NCBI GenBank assembly: GCA_020722085.1
Contig: DYLN01000010.1
Coordinates: 16,797 to 50,359 of the forward strand
DNA: 33,563 nt
Direction of reading: 5' to 3'
Source: Melioribacter roseus
GTDB taxonomy: Bacteria > Bacteroidota > Ignavibacteria > Ignavibacteriales > Melioribacteraceae
In this document: in pieces, positions 25,110-33,003 of the stretch
Layout of the letters: each line of letters starts with the position of its first letter
Position numbering within the stretch: position 1 is the first letter of the stretch
Position numbers and translations under genes: made by a program
Notes under the pieces: generated by a model
Seen by the model: the letters and a program-made list of their open reading frames with translations, nothing else
Database searches by the model: none
What the model was told of the DNA's origin: nothing

Positions 25110-27194
25110 CTATTTCAACTGCATCCACAGATAAGAATAAATTAATGCTGATTCGAATGCTATCTGTTTATTGGTTACGCCGGCAGAATGCCCGCCTTCC
25201 GTATTCTCATAATAATAAAACGGTTTGCCGTATGATTCCATTTTAGCAGCCATCTTTCTTGCATGCCCTGGATGGACCCGGTCATCGCGTGTTGATGTCA
25301 TAAAAAACACTTTCGGATAATTTTTGTCTTTTGAAAGATTTTGGTATGGAGAATATTTCTTTATGTATGACCATTCTTCAGGAAGATCAGGATTTCCGTA
25401 TTCACCCATCCAGCTTGCACCGGCTAATAATTTATTGTATCGTTTCATATCAAGCAGCGGAACCCTGCATACAACGGCATTATATAATTCTGGTCTTTGA
25501 ACAAATACAGAACCGACAAGCAAGCCGCCGTTGCTTCCTCCCATTATTCCCAAATGTTTCGGAGAAGTAACTTTTCTTTTTATTAAATCTTCCGAGACTG
25601 CGATCATATCTTCATTAACTTTATGCCGGTTTTCTTTAATAGCACCAAGATGCCATTTTGGACCAAACTCACCGCCGCCTCTTAAATTTGCAAGCACATA
25701 AACACCACCCTTCTGAAGCCAAGCTGTTCCAATAACTGCCGAGTAACTTGGCTGCATCGAAATTTCGAAACCGCCGTAGGCATACAACAATGTTGGATTT
25801 GTTCCATCGTACTTTATTTCTTTTGGTTCTACAAGGAAGTAGGGTATTTTCGTACCGTCTAATGAAGCCGCTTCATATTGTTTTACCTGAAATTTTTTCC
25901 CTTCGAAAAAAGAAGGAAGACTTTTAACTTTTTCAATCACACCATTATCGTTTACAAAGTAGAGAGAAGTTGGCGTAAGAAAATTTGTGTAAGTAAAAAA
26001 GAATTTATTCGAAAAGTCGTCTGTTGAACCAATGCTAATTGTACCGAAGTCAGGTGCATCTATTTTGGAACCTGACCACCTCCCGTTGTCAAAAACATAT
26101 TTATAAAGTTCATTCCTAACGTTGCTAAGTTTATTAATTATAAGAAAATCTTTTGTAGTAGCAACAGCAACAATACTCTCCCGCTCTCCGGGAAGCTCTA
26201 TCTGCACAAAGTTTCTATCACCGTTTAAAAATTTATTATAGTCAATGCTAATTAATGCGCCTTGTTTAAATATTTTGCCCCCAACGTTCCAATCAGTTTT
26301 CATCTCAAGCAATATTTGGTTCTTAAAAATACCATCAAATTTAACATCCTCGGGAAAATCGAGTTTTGTCAGTTTTCCGTTTTCGTATGCATAGTAATCC
26401 GACGTATAAAATGTAATATCCCTTCCTACAATATTGTAACTCCTTTCAGGAGTATGTATTACGTAAGCAATGGCAGATACATCTGTAGAATCTCCTTCGA
26501 ACACTGCAGCCGCTTCATCTAAACCAGTTCCCCGTTTCCATACTTTTACAATCCGTGCATAACCGGATGTTGTTAATGTACCCTTTCCAAAATTTGTTCT
26601 TACAAACACTGTGTTCTTATCAATCCACGAAACCGAACCTTTTGCTTCTGGAAGCTCAAAACCGTTCTTAACAAATTGTTTCGTTTTCAAATCAAACTCT
26701 CTAATTACCACAGCATCGCTGCCGCCTTTTGATAAATAAACCATGCATCTATCAAAATCGGGATAAAGAAAATTTGCACCTTTGAAAACCCATTTAATGC
26801 TGTCGGTTTTAGACATCTCATCAATATCTAAAACTTTTTCCCATACCGGATTAGGTTTTAAATATTCTTTAAGAGTAGTTCTTCTCCAGAGTCCGCGTTC
26901 GTTCAGACTATCCTGCCAAAAATTATAGATGTAGTTTTTGTAAATAGAAGGATAAGCGATTCTTTCTTTGGAATTAAGTATTGTAAGATTTTCTTTGTAG
27001 ATTTCCTGAAAGCCGGGATATCCCTCTAATGCAGAAACTGTCGTTGAATCATGGGCTTTTACCCATTCCAATTGTTTCGCTCCGTCTATATCTTCCAGCC
27101 AGAGAAATGGATCTGTTTCATCTTGTGCATTAACTTGTGATATAAAAAAGATGAATAACAATAAAAATGAACTAACAAATAAACGCATTTTCAT
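25110..27194 (-). CDS. prolyl oligopeptidase, S9A family, exported
   Basis: A 694-residue serine peptidase. The N terminus (residues 1-23) is a signal peptide ending near SQVNA, so it is exported. A long beta-propeller region follows, then an alpha/beta-hydrolase domain from about residue 430. The triad is Ser554 in MGGSNGG, Asp637 or 638 in TRDDRVHPGH, and His669 in EGGHSAG. It cleaves peptides on the carboxyl side of proline. It stands between the CBS gene and a cysteine-synthase-like gene with no functional link that I can see. The start is ATG at 27194 with GGAG five bases upstream; ATG at 27188 is also possible. Confidence 0.95.
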   Translation of the reverse strand: MKMRLFVSSFLLLFIFFISQVNAQDETDPFLWLEDIDGAKQLEWVKAHDSTTVSALEGYPGFQEIYKENLTILNSKERIAYPSIYKNYIYNFWQDSLNERGLWRRTTLKEYLKPNPVWEKVLDIDEMSKTDSIKWVFKGANFLYPDFDRCMVYLSKGGSDAVVIREFDLKTKQFVKNGFELPEAKGSVSWIDKNTVFVRTNFGKGTLTTSGYARIVKVWKRGTGLDEAAAVFEGDSTDVSAIAYVIHTPERSYNIVGRDITFYTSDYYAYENGKLTKLDFPEDVKFDGIFKNQILLEMKTDWNVGGKIFKQGALISIDYNKFLNGDRNFVQIELPGERESIVAVATTKDFLIINKLSNVRNELYKYVFDNGRWSGSKIDAPDFGTISIGSTDDFSNKFFFTYTNFLTPTSLYFVNDNGVIEKVKSLPSFFEGKKFQVKQYEAASLDGTKIPYFLVEPKEIKYDGTNPTLLYAYGGFEISMQPSYSAVIGTAWLQKGGVYVLANLRGGGEFGPKWHLGAIKENRHKVNEDMIAVSEDLIKRKVTSPKHLGIMGGSNGGLLVGSVFVQRPELYNAVVCRVPLLDMKRYNKLLAGASWMGEYGNPDLPEEWSYIKKYSPYQNLSKDKNYPKVFFMTSTRDDRVHPGHARKMAAKMESYGKPFYYYENTEGGHSAGVTNKQIAFESALIYSYLWMQLK

Positions 27195-27307
27195 TTTGTC
27201 TCCTTTTAATTTACTGACTTGTCTGGGATGAACTTAACAAATTTAGGCAAATAAATTACAATTTACTGAGGAACTTATTTATCGTGCCATGTTACGATCT
27301 ATTATTT

Positions 27308-27337
27308 TTGAACGTTACTTTTCTATTTTAGTTTATA
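27308..27337 (+). promoter_or_regulatory. possible promoter of the 24-codon gene
   Basis: TTGAAC (27308-27313) and TTTATA (27332-27337) lie 18 bases apart, a fair sigma-70 match. Initiation would occur near 27344, just before the strong Shine-Dalgarno site. TATAAA at 27334 is an alternative -10 with a 20-base spacer. This is a weak prediction in an AT-rich gap. Confidence 0.35.
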
Positions 27338-27356
27338 AAAATTATTGGAGGGAAAA

Positions 27357-27431
27357 ATGAAAGTGTTCTTTTCAGTAATGTTAACAATAGCTGTTATTGT
27401 AATTTTTGGTTTGCTTTATATATACACATGA
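27357..27431 (+). CDS. 24-residue single-span membrane microprotein
   Basis: A short plus-strand frame encodes 24 residues beginning MKVFFSVMLTIAVIVIF and ending LYIYT. It is a single hydrophobic helix with one positive charge near the N terminus, so it would insert in the membrane with almost no soluble part. Its ribosome site GGAGGG (27347-27352) lies four bases before ATG and is the strongest in the plus strand here. A possible promoter lies upstream and a hairpin with a T-rich tail ends the unit. The gene lies alone between two minus-strand genes. I do not recognise the family. The alternatives are a toxin-like peptide, a leader, or chance; the good ribosome site and terminator speak against chance. 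Confidence 0.55.
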   Translation: MKVFFSVMLTIAVIVIFGLLYIYT

Positions 27432-27448
27432 ACATTCACATGTACACT

Positions 27449-27500
27449 AAAAGGAATCAATTTCGTGATCGTATCTATCACTGATATCCTTTTATTTTTT
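27449..27500 (+). terminator. hairpin with T-rich tail after the microprotein gene
   Basis: The stem is AAAAGGA (27449-27455) with TCCTTTT (27487-27493), ATCA with TGAT, and GTGAT with ATCAC, around the loop CGTATCT. A five-base bulge (ATTTC) interrupts the left arm and a single A the right. ATTTTTT follows (27494-27500). It fits a Rho-independent terminator for the plus-strand unit, although the stem is AT-rich and bulged. Confidence 0.6.
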
Positions 27501-27525
27501 GGTTAACAATTGCAGGGATTATCTT

Positions 27526-28503
27526 CTACAGAAGATTGTTTTTTTCAAGCCACTCATTGTTATAAATTGTACTGAAGTATTTATAGCCGGTATCACAAAT
27601 TACAGTTATGATGTTGGCTTGCCTGTCAATCTGTTCAGCAATTTTAACAGCACCCCACACATTTGCACCGCTTGAGCCGCCAGCAATTATGCCTTCTTCA
27701 AAAGCAAGTTTTTTTGCCCAGCCAATAGCTTTTTTGTCCGATACTTTTATCATATCGTCCATCAATTCAAGTTGTGCTGTTTTGATTAGAAATTCATCCC
27801 CGATTCCTTCAATTAAATAACGTGACGGCTTTATTATTTTCTTGTGCTTAAACCAATCAAAAAAAATTGAACCAACAGGATCTATGCCGATCAATTTAAC
27901 ATTCGGATTTTTTTCTTTTAGATATTTACCCGCACCTAGAAGCGTACCGCCTGTTCCAACTCCAGCTACAAAGTAATCGATTTCCCCTTTCATTTGCTCC
28001 CATATTTCTGGACCGGTAGTCATGTAATGACTTTCGTTATTATCAAGATTGTTATGCTGATCAATATAAAAAACATCCGGGTGTTCTTTAGCATAATTTT
28101 GTGCAAAATTATTATATGATTCGGGATGTTCGGGAGATAGCGAGCCGTCGACTTGAATAACATCAACACCGAGAATTTCAAGCATCTTAATTTTTTCTTT
28201 GCTCGTCGTATTACGGATAACAATTTTCAATTTATAACCTTTCTGTCGACAGACAATCGCCAGTCCCATAGCAGTATTTCCCGAAGAGTTCTCGAGTATT
28301 GTATCACCGGGTTTGATGCGCCCTTCCCTTTCGGCTTTCTCAATCATATACTTTGCAATTCTGTCTTTCATACTTCCGCCGGGATTCATAAACTCAAGCT
28401 TTGCCCAGATTTTAGCTTTAAAGTTTTTAGAAATATTCCCAAGCTTAACAATCGGTGTTTTTCCAATAGCATCAAGAATATTATTAAATCTTTGATTTCT
28501 CAT
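27526..28503 (-). CDS. cysteine synthase / cystathionine beta-synthase-like PLP enzyme
   Basis: A 325-residue fold-II PLP enzyme without CBS domains. Lys46 lies in FMNPGGSMKDRIA; ENSSGNTAMGLAI binds substrate and VGTGGTLLGAGKYL the cofactor phosphate. Much of the catalytic core matches the cystathionine beta-synthase at 23669-25030, for example TTGPEIWEQMKG against TTGPEIWRQTKG and the shared FLKEKNPN-type and DPxGSIF stretches. It could be O-acetylserine sulfhydrylase, which makes cysteine, or a second cystathionine beta-synthase without the regulatory part. It ends with a short palindrome over the stop codon. The start is ATG; fmt precedes it by 12 bases. Confidence 0.88.
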   Translation of the reverse strand: MRNQRFNNILDAIGKTPIVKLGNISKNFKAKIWAKLEFMNPGGSMKDRIAKYMIEKAEREGRIKPGDTILENSSGNTAMGLAIVCRQKGYKLKIVIRNTTSKEKIKMLEILGVDVIQVDGSLSPEHPESYNNFAQNYAKEHPDVFYIDQHNNLDNNESHYMTTGPEIWEQMKGEIDYFVAGVGTGGTLLGAGKYLKEKNPNVKLIGIDPVGSIFFDWFKHKKIIKPSRYLIEGIGDEFLIKTAQLELMDDMIKVSDKKAIGWAKKLAFEEGIIAGGSSGANVWGAVKIAEQIDRQANIITVICDTGYKYFSTIYNNEWLEKNNLL

Positions 28504-28515
28504 TTGCAGTCCGTT

Positions 28516-29439
28516 TTAATCAACCGGAAATTTATAGCCCCGAAGAAATTCTTCGACCGTCATTCTTTTTCTTCCTTCAAGCTGGATTTCCAATATTTGA
28601 AGAATTCCTCTGCCTGTTTTGGCAAACAATTGAGAATTAAGAATCGAGAATCGAGAATTCTGAAGGCTATTTACAATTAACTGATTATTTTCAATTACTC
28701 GTGTTTTAAAAATCTTGTAGAGTTTTCCTTTGTTATAAAAAAAAGCTGCTGGATAAGGTGATAATCCCCGAATCAAATTATGAATTTCTACAGCACTTTT
28801 ACTCCAATCAATTTTACATAGCTCTTTTGTTATTTTTGGTGCCGGAGTAGCAAGCGAATTATCCTGACTCAGCAACTGATAATTTCCTTCCTCAATTTTT
28901 TCAATTGTTTTTAAAACTGTGCCAGCACCTACTTTCATTAATTTATTGTACAAAATGCCGTAATCATCGTCGTCATCTATCGGTATTTTTTCCTGAAGGA
29001 TAATATTGCCTGTATCCACCTTTTCTTCCAAAAAAAATGTAGTAACGCCGGTTTCTTTCTCGCCGTTTATTAAAGTCCATTGAATGGGTGCGGCTCCGCG
29101 GTATTTAGGCAAAAGAGATGCATGCAGATTAAACGAACCGAATTTGGGAATCGTATAAACTTCTTTCGGCAATATTTTGAATGCGGCTACAACGAAAATA
29201 TCAGCTTCGAGTTTTTTTAATTCGTCAATAAAAATCTCATCTCTAAGTGTTTCCGGCTGAAGTAATCGAAGATTGTTTTTTACCGCAAATTCTTTAACAG
29301 GGTTAAAAGTAACTTTTCTTCCTCTGCCTCTTTCTTTATCGGGCGCAGTAACAACAGCAGCAATTTCATGCCGGCTTTCAAAAATTTTTTTTAGGGAAGC
29401 TACGGCAAATTCTGGGGTTCCCATAAAAACTATTTTCAT
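28516..29439 (-). CDS. fmt: methionyl-tRNA formyltransferase
   Basis: A 307-residue enzyme. The N-terminal Rossmann domain has MGTPEFAVASL and NLHASLLPKYRGAAPIQW (residues 104-121), which contains the catalytic HxSLLP pattern, followed by GVTTFFLEEKVDTGNI. The C-terminal OB domain begins near 205 (GLSPYPAAFF) and ends LEGRKRMTVEEFLRGY. It formylates Met-tRNA-fMet for initiation, with 10-formyl-tetrahydrofolate as donor. The sequence NSRFSILNSQ near residues 261-270 comes from a DNA tandem repeat in a loop of the OB domain. The gene follows def by 36 bases, a standard pairing. The start is ATG. Confidence 0.96.
   Translation of the reverse strand: MKIVFMGTPEFAVASLKKIFESRHEIAAVVTAPDKERGRGRKVTFNPVKEFAVKNNLRLLQPETLRDEIFIDELKKLEADIFVVAAFKILPKEVYTIPKFGSFNLHASLLPKYRGAAPIQWTLINGEKETGVTTFFLEEKVDTGNIILQEKIPIDDDDDYGILYNKLMKVGAGTVLKTIEKIEEGNYQLLSQDNSLATPAPKITKELCKIDWSKSAVEIHNLIRGLSPYPAAFFYNKGKLYKIFKTRVIENNQLIVNSLQNSRFSILNSQLFAKTGRGILQILEIQLEGRKRMTVEEFLRGYKFPVD
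28632..28659. repeat. four tandem 7-bp units inside fmt
   Basis: On the plus strand the units are GAGAATT, AAGAATC, GAGAATC and GAGAATT in direct succession, then CTGAAGG. Read on the coding strand it encodes the serine/asparagine-rich loop of Fmt near residues 261-270. Because the unit length is seven, gain or loss of one copy would shift the reading frame. Confidence 0.85.
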
Positions 29440-29475
29440 TTATTCTCCGATGTGGAAATATATAACTTAGATGTG

Positions 29476-30024
29476 TTATTTCATGCCGGTGATAGGGTAG
29501 TCAATTTTGATTTCTCTGTTCTTAATTTTTTTCAGCTCGCCCTGCATTTTTTTTCTTAACTCTGCATTTACTCTATCGGGAATCATCTTCCCTTGAAGGT
29601 GATCATATTCATGTAGAATAACTCTTGCGAACAATTCATCGGCTTCAACAATCTGTTCTTTCTCGTCGGTATCAAGGTATTTAATTTTTACTTTTTCAGC
29701 TCTTTCTACTTCAGCTTTTAGAAGCGGAAGACTTAAACAGCCTTCCTCCATAACAACCGTTTCAGAAGATTCTTCAACTATTTCTGGATTAATCATTACC
29801 ACAGGTTTAATATTTTCATAACCTTCAACCGGACTAATATCAATCACAAAAAAGGATTCATCAAAGCCAACCTGGTTTGCGGCAAGTCCGATGCCGTTAG
29901 CATTCCGCATTGTTTCAAACATGTTTTTTATTTTCAGAATCAATCCGTCGTCAATCTGTTTGACTTTCCGCGTCTTCTGTCTTAAAATTTTATCACCGTA
30001 AATTGTTATTGGTATTATTGCCAT
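29476..30024 (-). CDS. def: peptide deformylase
   Basis: A 182-residue metalloenzyme with all three family motifs: GIGLAANQVG (residues 44-53), EGCLSLP (94-100, with the cysteine ligand) and HEYDHLQG (138-145, with two histidine ligands and the catalytic glutamate). It removes the formyl group from the N-terminal methionine of new proteins. The partner enzyme gene fmt follows directly. The start is ATG, two bases after the membrane protein gene upstream. Confidence 0.97.
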   Translation of the reverse strand: MAIIPITIYGDKILRQKTRKVKQIDDGLILKIKNMFETMRNANGIGLAANQVGFDESFFVIDISPVEGYENIKPVVMINPEIVEESSETVVMEEGCLSLPLLKAEVERAEKVKIKYLDTDEKEQIVEADELFARVILHEYDHLQGKMIPDRVNAELRKKMQGELKKIKNREIKIDYPITGMK

Positions 30025-30026
30025 TT

Positions 30027-30920
30027 TTATATTTTTTCTCCCACCAGCTCTACCGGTATTTGTTCAGCACTAAGGTCTTTATATAAATTTACTTCGGTTG
30101 AAAAGAATAACATCCTAATATAAAGCCGAAAAATAATTAACATTTGCTGAAGAACAAAAGAGACAGCCAAAAAATAAAACGGGGTTCGCGGAATTTCCTT
30201 CTCAAGCAAATTGTACATCACGGCTCCAAGAGCGCCTAAAACTGCCACAATTAAAAAAATTATAAATACTTTGGTAAAATTATTTTTTAGGAATATTAAA
30301 GTGTTGTAGATTTCTCTTATTACTTTTCTCCGCTCCCTAACGGCAAGAGCAACTTTAGAGTAATCGGAAATTATTGTTACAATACCAATAAAAAAAACGA
30401 GCAAAATGTAACGAAGAGATCTTAAAATAAATTCCATCATCACGTTTTCAGAATTTATGAATGCGTCAGTAATTAAATCTCCCAGCCAATCATTGATCTT
30501 AAAGGCAAGCATAAAAAAGCTCAGCGAAACTAACAGCACTTTGGTAAATCTATAAAAGTATTTCACTCCACCGTAAAAAAAATCCACGTAAAGATTCTTC
30601 TTGGGATTATTGAATATCGAAATAAGTCCGCCGAGGAAAAATGTCTGCACCAAAGTATAAATACCGACAACGAAATATATATTCAGCGGCATCTGTTCAA
30701 TATTTAGTTTGTATAAATTCTGAAATTGAACAAACCAGAGGTAATCAAAACCATACACAAGTCTATCGCTTACTAGCGAATGCTCCAGATTATCAAGCAG
30801 AATATGAAAAACGGGAACAGATAGAACCAGAGCTGCAGACGCATTAAAAACCCAAAAGAGGAGCACAAATTTGCTGTTATAAATAACAGCTCTCACGCTT
30901 TTGAAAAATAAAACTTTCAT
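30027..30920 (-). CDS. multi-span membrane protein of unknown function
   Basis: A 297-residue protein with about six hydrophobic segments: near residues 18-40, 80-105, 125-150, 170-192, 215-240 and 253-275 from the chosen start. A charged loop, VALAVRERRKVIREIYNTLI, separates the fourth and fifth. No domain was recognised. I chose ATG at 30920, two bases after the stop of the M1 peptidase gene; an upstream extension to 30974 would overlap that gene and adds a polar, unlikely N terminus. The tight placement between the M1 gene and def suggests one transcript. Confidence 0.72.
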   Translation of the reverse strand: MKVLFFKSVRAVIYNSKFVLLFWVFNASAALVLSVPVFHILLDNLEHSLVSDRLVYGFDYLWFVQFQNLYKLNIEQMPLNIYFVVGIYTLVQTFFLGGLISIFNNPKKNLYVDFFYGGVKYFYRFTKVLLVSLSFFMLAFKINDWLGDLITDAFINSENVMMEFILRSLRYILLVFFIGIVTIISDYSKVALAVRERRKVIREIYNTLIFLKNNFTKVFIIFLIVAVLGALGAVMYNLLEKEIPRTPFYFLAVSFVLQQMLIIFRLYIRMLFFSTEVNLYKDLSAEQIPVELVGEKI

Positions 30921-30922
30921 CG

Positions 30923-32899
30923 TTAACCGATACTTCCAAGAATCATTAATGCATTTTGTATCCAGAAAAACCACCGGGCTGTCAACGAAAGGGAAGCGCC
31001 GTATCTCGGTTCGAGAGTGTATGAATTATTTGCAAAATTAATGTCCAAAAGATTTTTTCTCATCGGATCGATTTCCGCTGCGATAACTTTATTCTTAGTA
31101 TAGAAAATGAATATATGGTAATTTTCATTTTTATCCCATTTTTGATAGAGCGTATCTTTATCTGTTATTAAGGCAACATCGTTCTTGAAAAATCCGTCTC
31201 CCTTTTTCTTTACAAACACCTGATAAAAATTTTCACCGAGACTTGACACATTCGAAATCTTGTAATCGTATTGATGTGCATTTTTGTAAAATTCATCAAA
31301 GAACCAGTTCATATCTTCGTGGGTGTTTTCCTGGACTATATTAATAAAATCTTCAGCCGTTGGGTGCTTAAATTTATATCTGATGTAATAGTCTTTTAAG
31401 ATGTTCATCATTTTTTCGTAGCCTAAATATCTTTCGAGCGACTCGAGAGCCAATTGGGGTTTGAGATATGAATTTACAACATAAGATAATCTTGTCGGCA
31501 GCATATAAGATTTATCCTCAAGCGTACCAATTGTTATATTGCGGTAATAGCCCGTCAATTGATTGGCAGATTCCGGAACATCAATATCGGCAAGAGTGTA
31601 AATAATTGGAATTCCTTTGTAAGAGAGAAAATCCAGCCCGTAAACCGGCACAAAAGAAGCAACTTTAAAATAAGCCAGAGCATCTTTGTAATAATGATAA
31701 ACTATTTTGGTAGAAATATATGAAGTAAACCCTTCGTCCAGCCATGCTTCGTAGACTTCGTTATTCGCCAGCAATCCATAAAAGAACTGATGTGAAAATT
31801 CATGTGCGGTAACATATTCCGGCTGATGTGTTTCAATAGATGAAAACAATTCCGCGCCGGTTGTAAATAAAGTCGGATATTCCATACCGTCTGCAGCAGA
31901 TGTACGCGGCACATCAACGAGTGTAATATTTTCGTAAGGATAGACGCCGATATGATCTTCGAAATACTGCAATGAGTTTTTGACAGTTTCGAAATATCTA
32001 TTGAAATATTTTTTTCTTTCCGGCTGTACAAAAGCTTTAATTAAAATTTCACTTCCGTCGTTTCGTTTGTAAATTTCATTCCGGTAAAGAATATCGTCTG
32101 AGGCAAACCATGCAAAATCATGCACACCTGCCTGCAGATAATGATATGTAACATTATCAACAATCTCATCTTTTGAAGCAAGGGTGCCTGTAGCTCCAAC
32201 AACATAATTTTGGGGAACGGTAATGTTTACTTCGTAATCACCGAAATCGGAGTAAAAATTTGTAAAAGGATGATATTGACTGCAAATCCATTTCCCGTTT
32301 TCGAATACACCAACTTTCGGAAACCATTGCGAAACGAAATAAAAATTTCTTCCGCGTGCGTATCCTAATCTTTTTAGTGACTTAGGAATTTTCATCGAAT
32401 AATTAAAATAAATTTTTACCGAATCGCCTGGGTCAACAGGTTTACTTAAAATTGTTCTTGCTGCAGTGCTGTCATGCGGGTTATAAACCTCAGGCTGGAA
32501 ATAAATTAATTTTGCCTCTCTATCGTTAACGCGAAATGATTTCACATCAATTTGTGTCCGGTTTTCCGGCTGAATATTCCAGCCGGCGGCAAATAATGTT
32601 TTATTGCTTTTGTATGCATTCGGGTAAAGATGAAATTGAATCTCATTTGCAGTAAATGAAGTGTTATTAATCCAGGTAATATTTTCCTGCACTTCAATAA
32701 TTTTTGTCATAGGATCAAAATTAACATCCATGCTGTAGCTCGCCGTCTTTAAATAACTGTTCGATTCGCTCTTCAATAAACCTTTGTAGTAATTACCGCG
32801 TGGAGTTTTCGTTTGATTTAAAACATGAAAATTGTTCCCTGAGATATAAAGGAGGAGCGACAGAATAACAAGCAAAGTTATGGAAATAATTGTTTTCAC
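30923..32899 (-). CDS. M1-family zinc metallopeptidase, exported
   Basis: A 658-residue protein with a signal peptide or membrane anchor in residues 1-22. An N-terminal beta domain is followed by the gluzincin core: GMEYPTLF (338-345), the exopeptidase motif GxMEN-like position, then HEFSHQFF with zinc ligands His366 and His370 and the third ligand Glu389 in AWLDEGFTSY. It belongs to the M1 aminopeptidase family and probably trims peptides in the periplasm. The last 30 residues contain a hydrophobic stretch, WFFWIQNALMILGSIG, which may anchor it. The start is GTG, with no clear Shine-Dalgarno sequence. Confidence 0.92.
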   Translation of the reverse strand: MKTIISITLLVILSLLLYISGNNFHVLNQTKTPRGNYYKGLLKSESNSYLKTASYSMDVNFDPMTKIIEVQENITWINNTSFTANEIQFHLYPNAYKSNKTLFAAGWNIQPENRTQIDVKSFRVNDREAKLIYFQPEVYNPHDSTAARTILSKPVDPGDSVKIYFNYSMKIPKSLKRLGYARGRNFYFVSQWFPKVGVFENGKWICSQYHPFTNFYSDFGDYEVNITVPQNYVVGATGTLASKDEIVDNVTYHYLQAGVHDFAWFASDDILYRNEIYKRNDGSEILIKAFVQPERKKYFNRYFETVKNSLQYFEDHIGVYPYENITLVDVPRTSAADGMEYPTLFTTGAELFSSIETHQPEYVTAHEFSHQFFYGLLANNEVYEAWLDEGFTSYISTKIVYHYYKDALAYFKVASFVPVYGLDFLSYKGIPIIYTLADIDVPESANQLTGYYRNITIGTLEDKSYMLPTRLSYVVNSYLKPQLALESLERYLGYEKMMNILKDYYIRYKFKHPTAEDFINIVQENTHEDMNWFFDEFYKNAHQYDYKISNVSSLGENFYQVFVKKKGDGFFKNDVALITDKDTLYQKWDKNENYHIFIFYTKNKVIAAEIDPMRKNLLDINFANNSYTLEPRYGASLSLTARWFFWIQNALMILGSIG

Positions 32900-32969
32900 A
32901 GAGTGAAATTAATTAAATGAGGGTTGGTATTCAATTCACGATAAGAAAACATACTAAGAATTTATCCAG

Positions 32970-32987
32970 GGCCGGGACAACCCGACC
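32970..32987. repeat. GC-rich 7-bp hairpin between T9SS cargo gene and M1 gene
   Basis: GGCCGGG (32970-32976), loop ACAA, and CCCGACC (32981-32987) pair over seven positions, one of them a G-T pair when read on the minus strand. No T run follows in either direction, so a standard terminator is not supported. The rest of this 104-base gap holds only AT-rich sequence. Confidence 0.5.
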
Positions 32988-33003
32988 TCATAAGTTGTAA
33001 GGT

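Noticed and set aside
27238-27245. TAAATTTG upstream of the S9 peptidase gene as a -7 promoter element
   Set aside because: The nearest upstream TTG is only 13 bases away, too close for the consensus.
27522-27537. Palindrome ATCTTCT-AC-AGAAGAT over the stop codon of the cysteine-synthase-like gene, followed by T residues on the plus strand
   Set aside because: The stem is AT-rich with too small a loop, and much of it is coding; the hairpin at 27449-27500 is a better plus-strand terminator.
28153-28680. A 175-codon plus-strand frame spanning the ends of the cysteine-synthase-like gene and fmt
   Set aside because: Both sense genes are well supported; the antisense frame has no ribosome site and a composition typical of a shadow.
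30921-30974. Extended start of the six-span membrane protein within the M1 gene
   Set aside because: The added 18 residues are polar and overlap the end of the peptidase; ATG at 30920 fits the operon spacing better.
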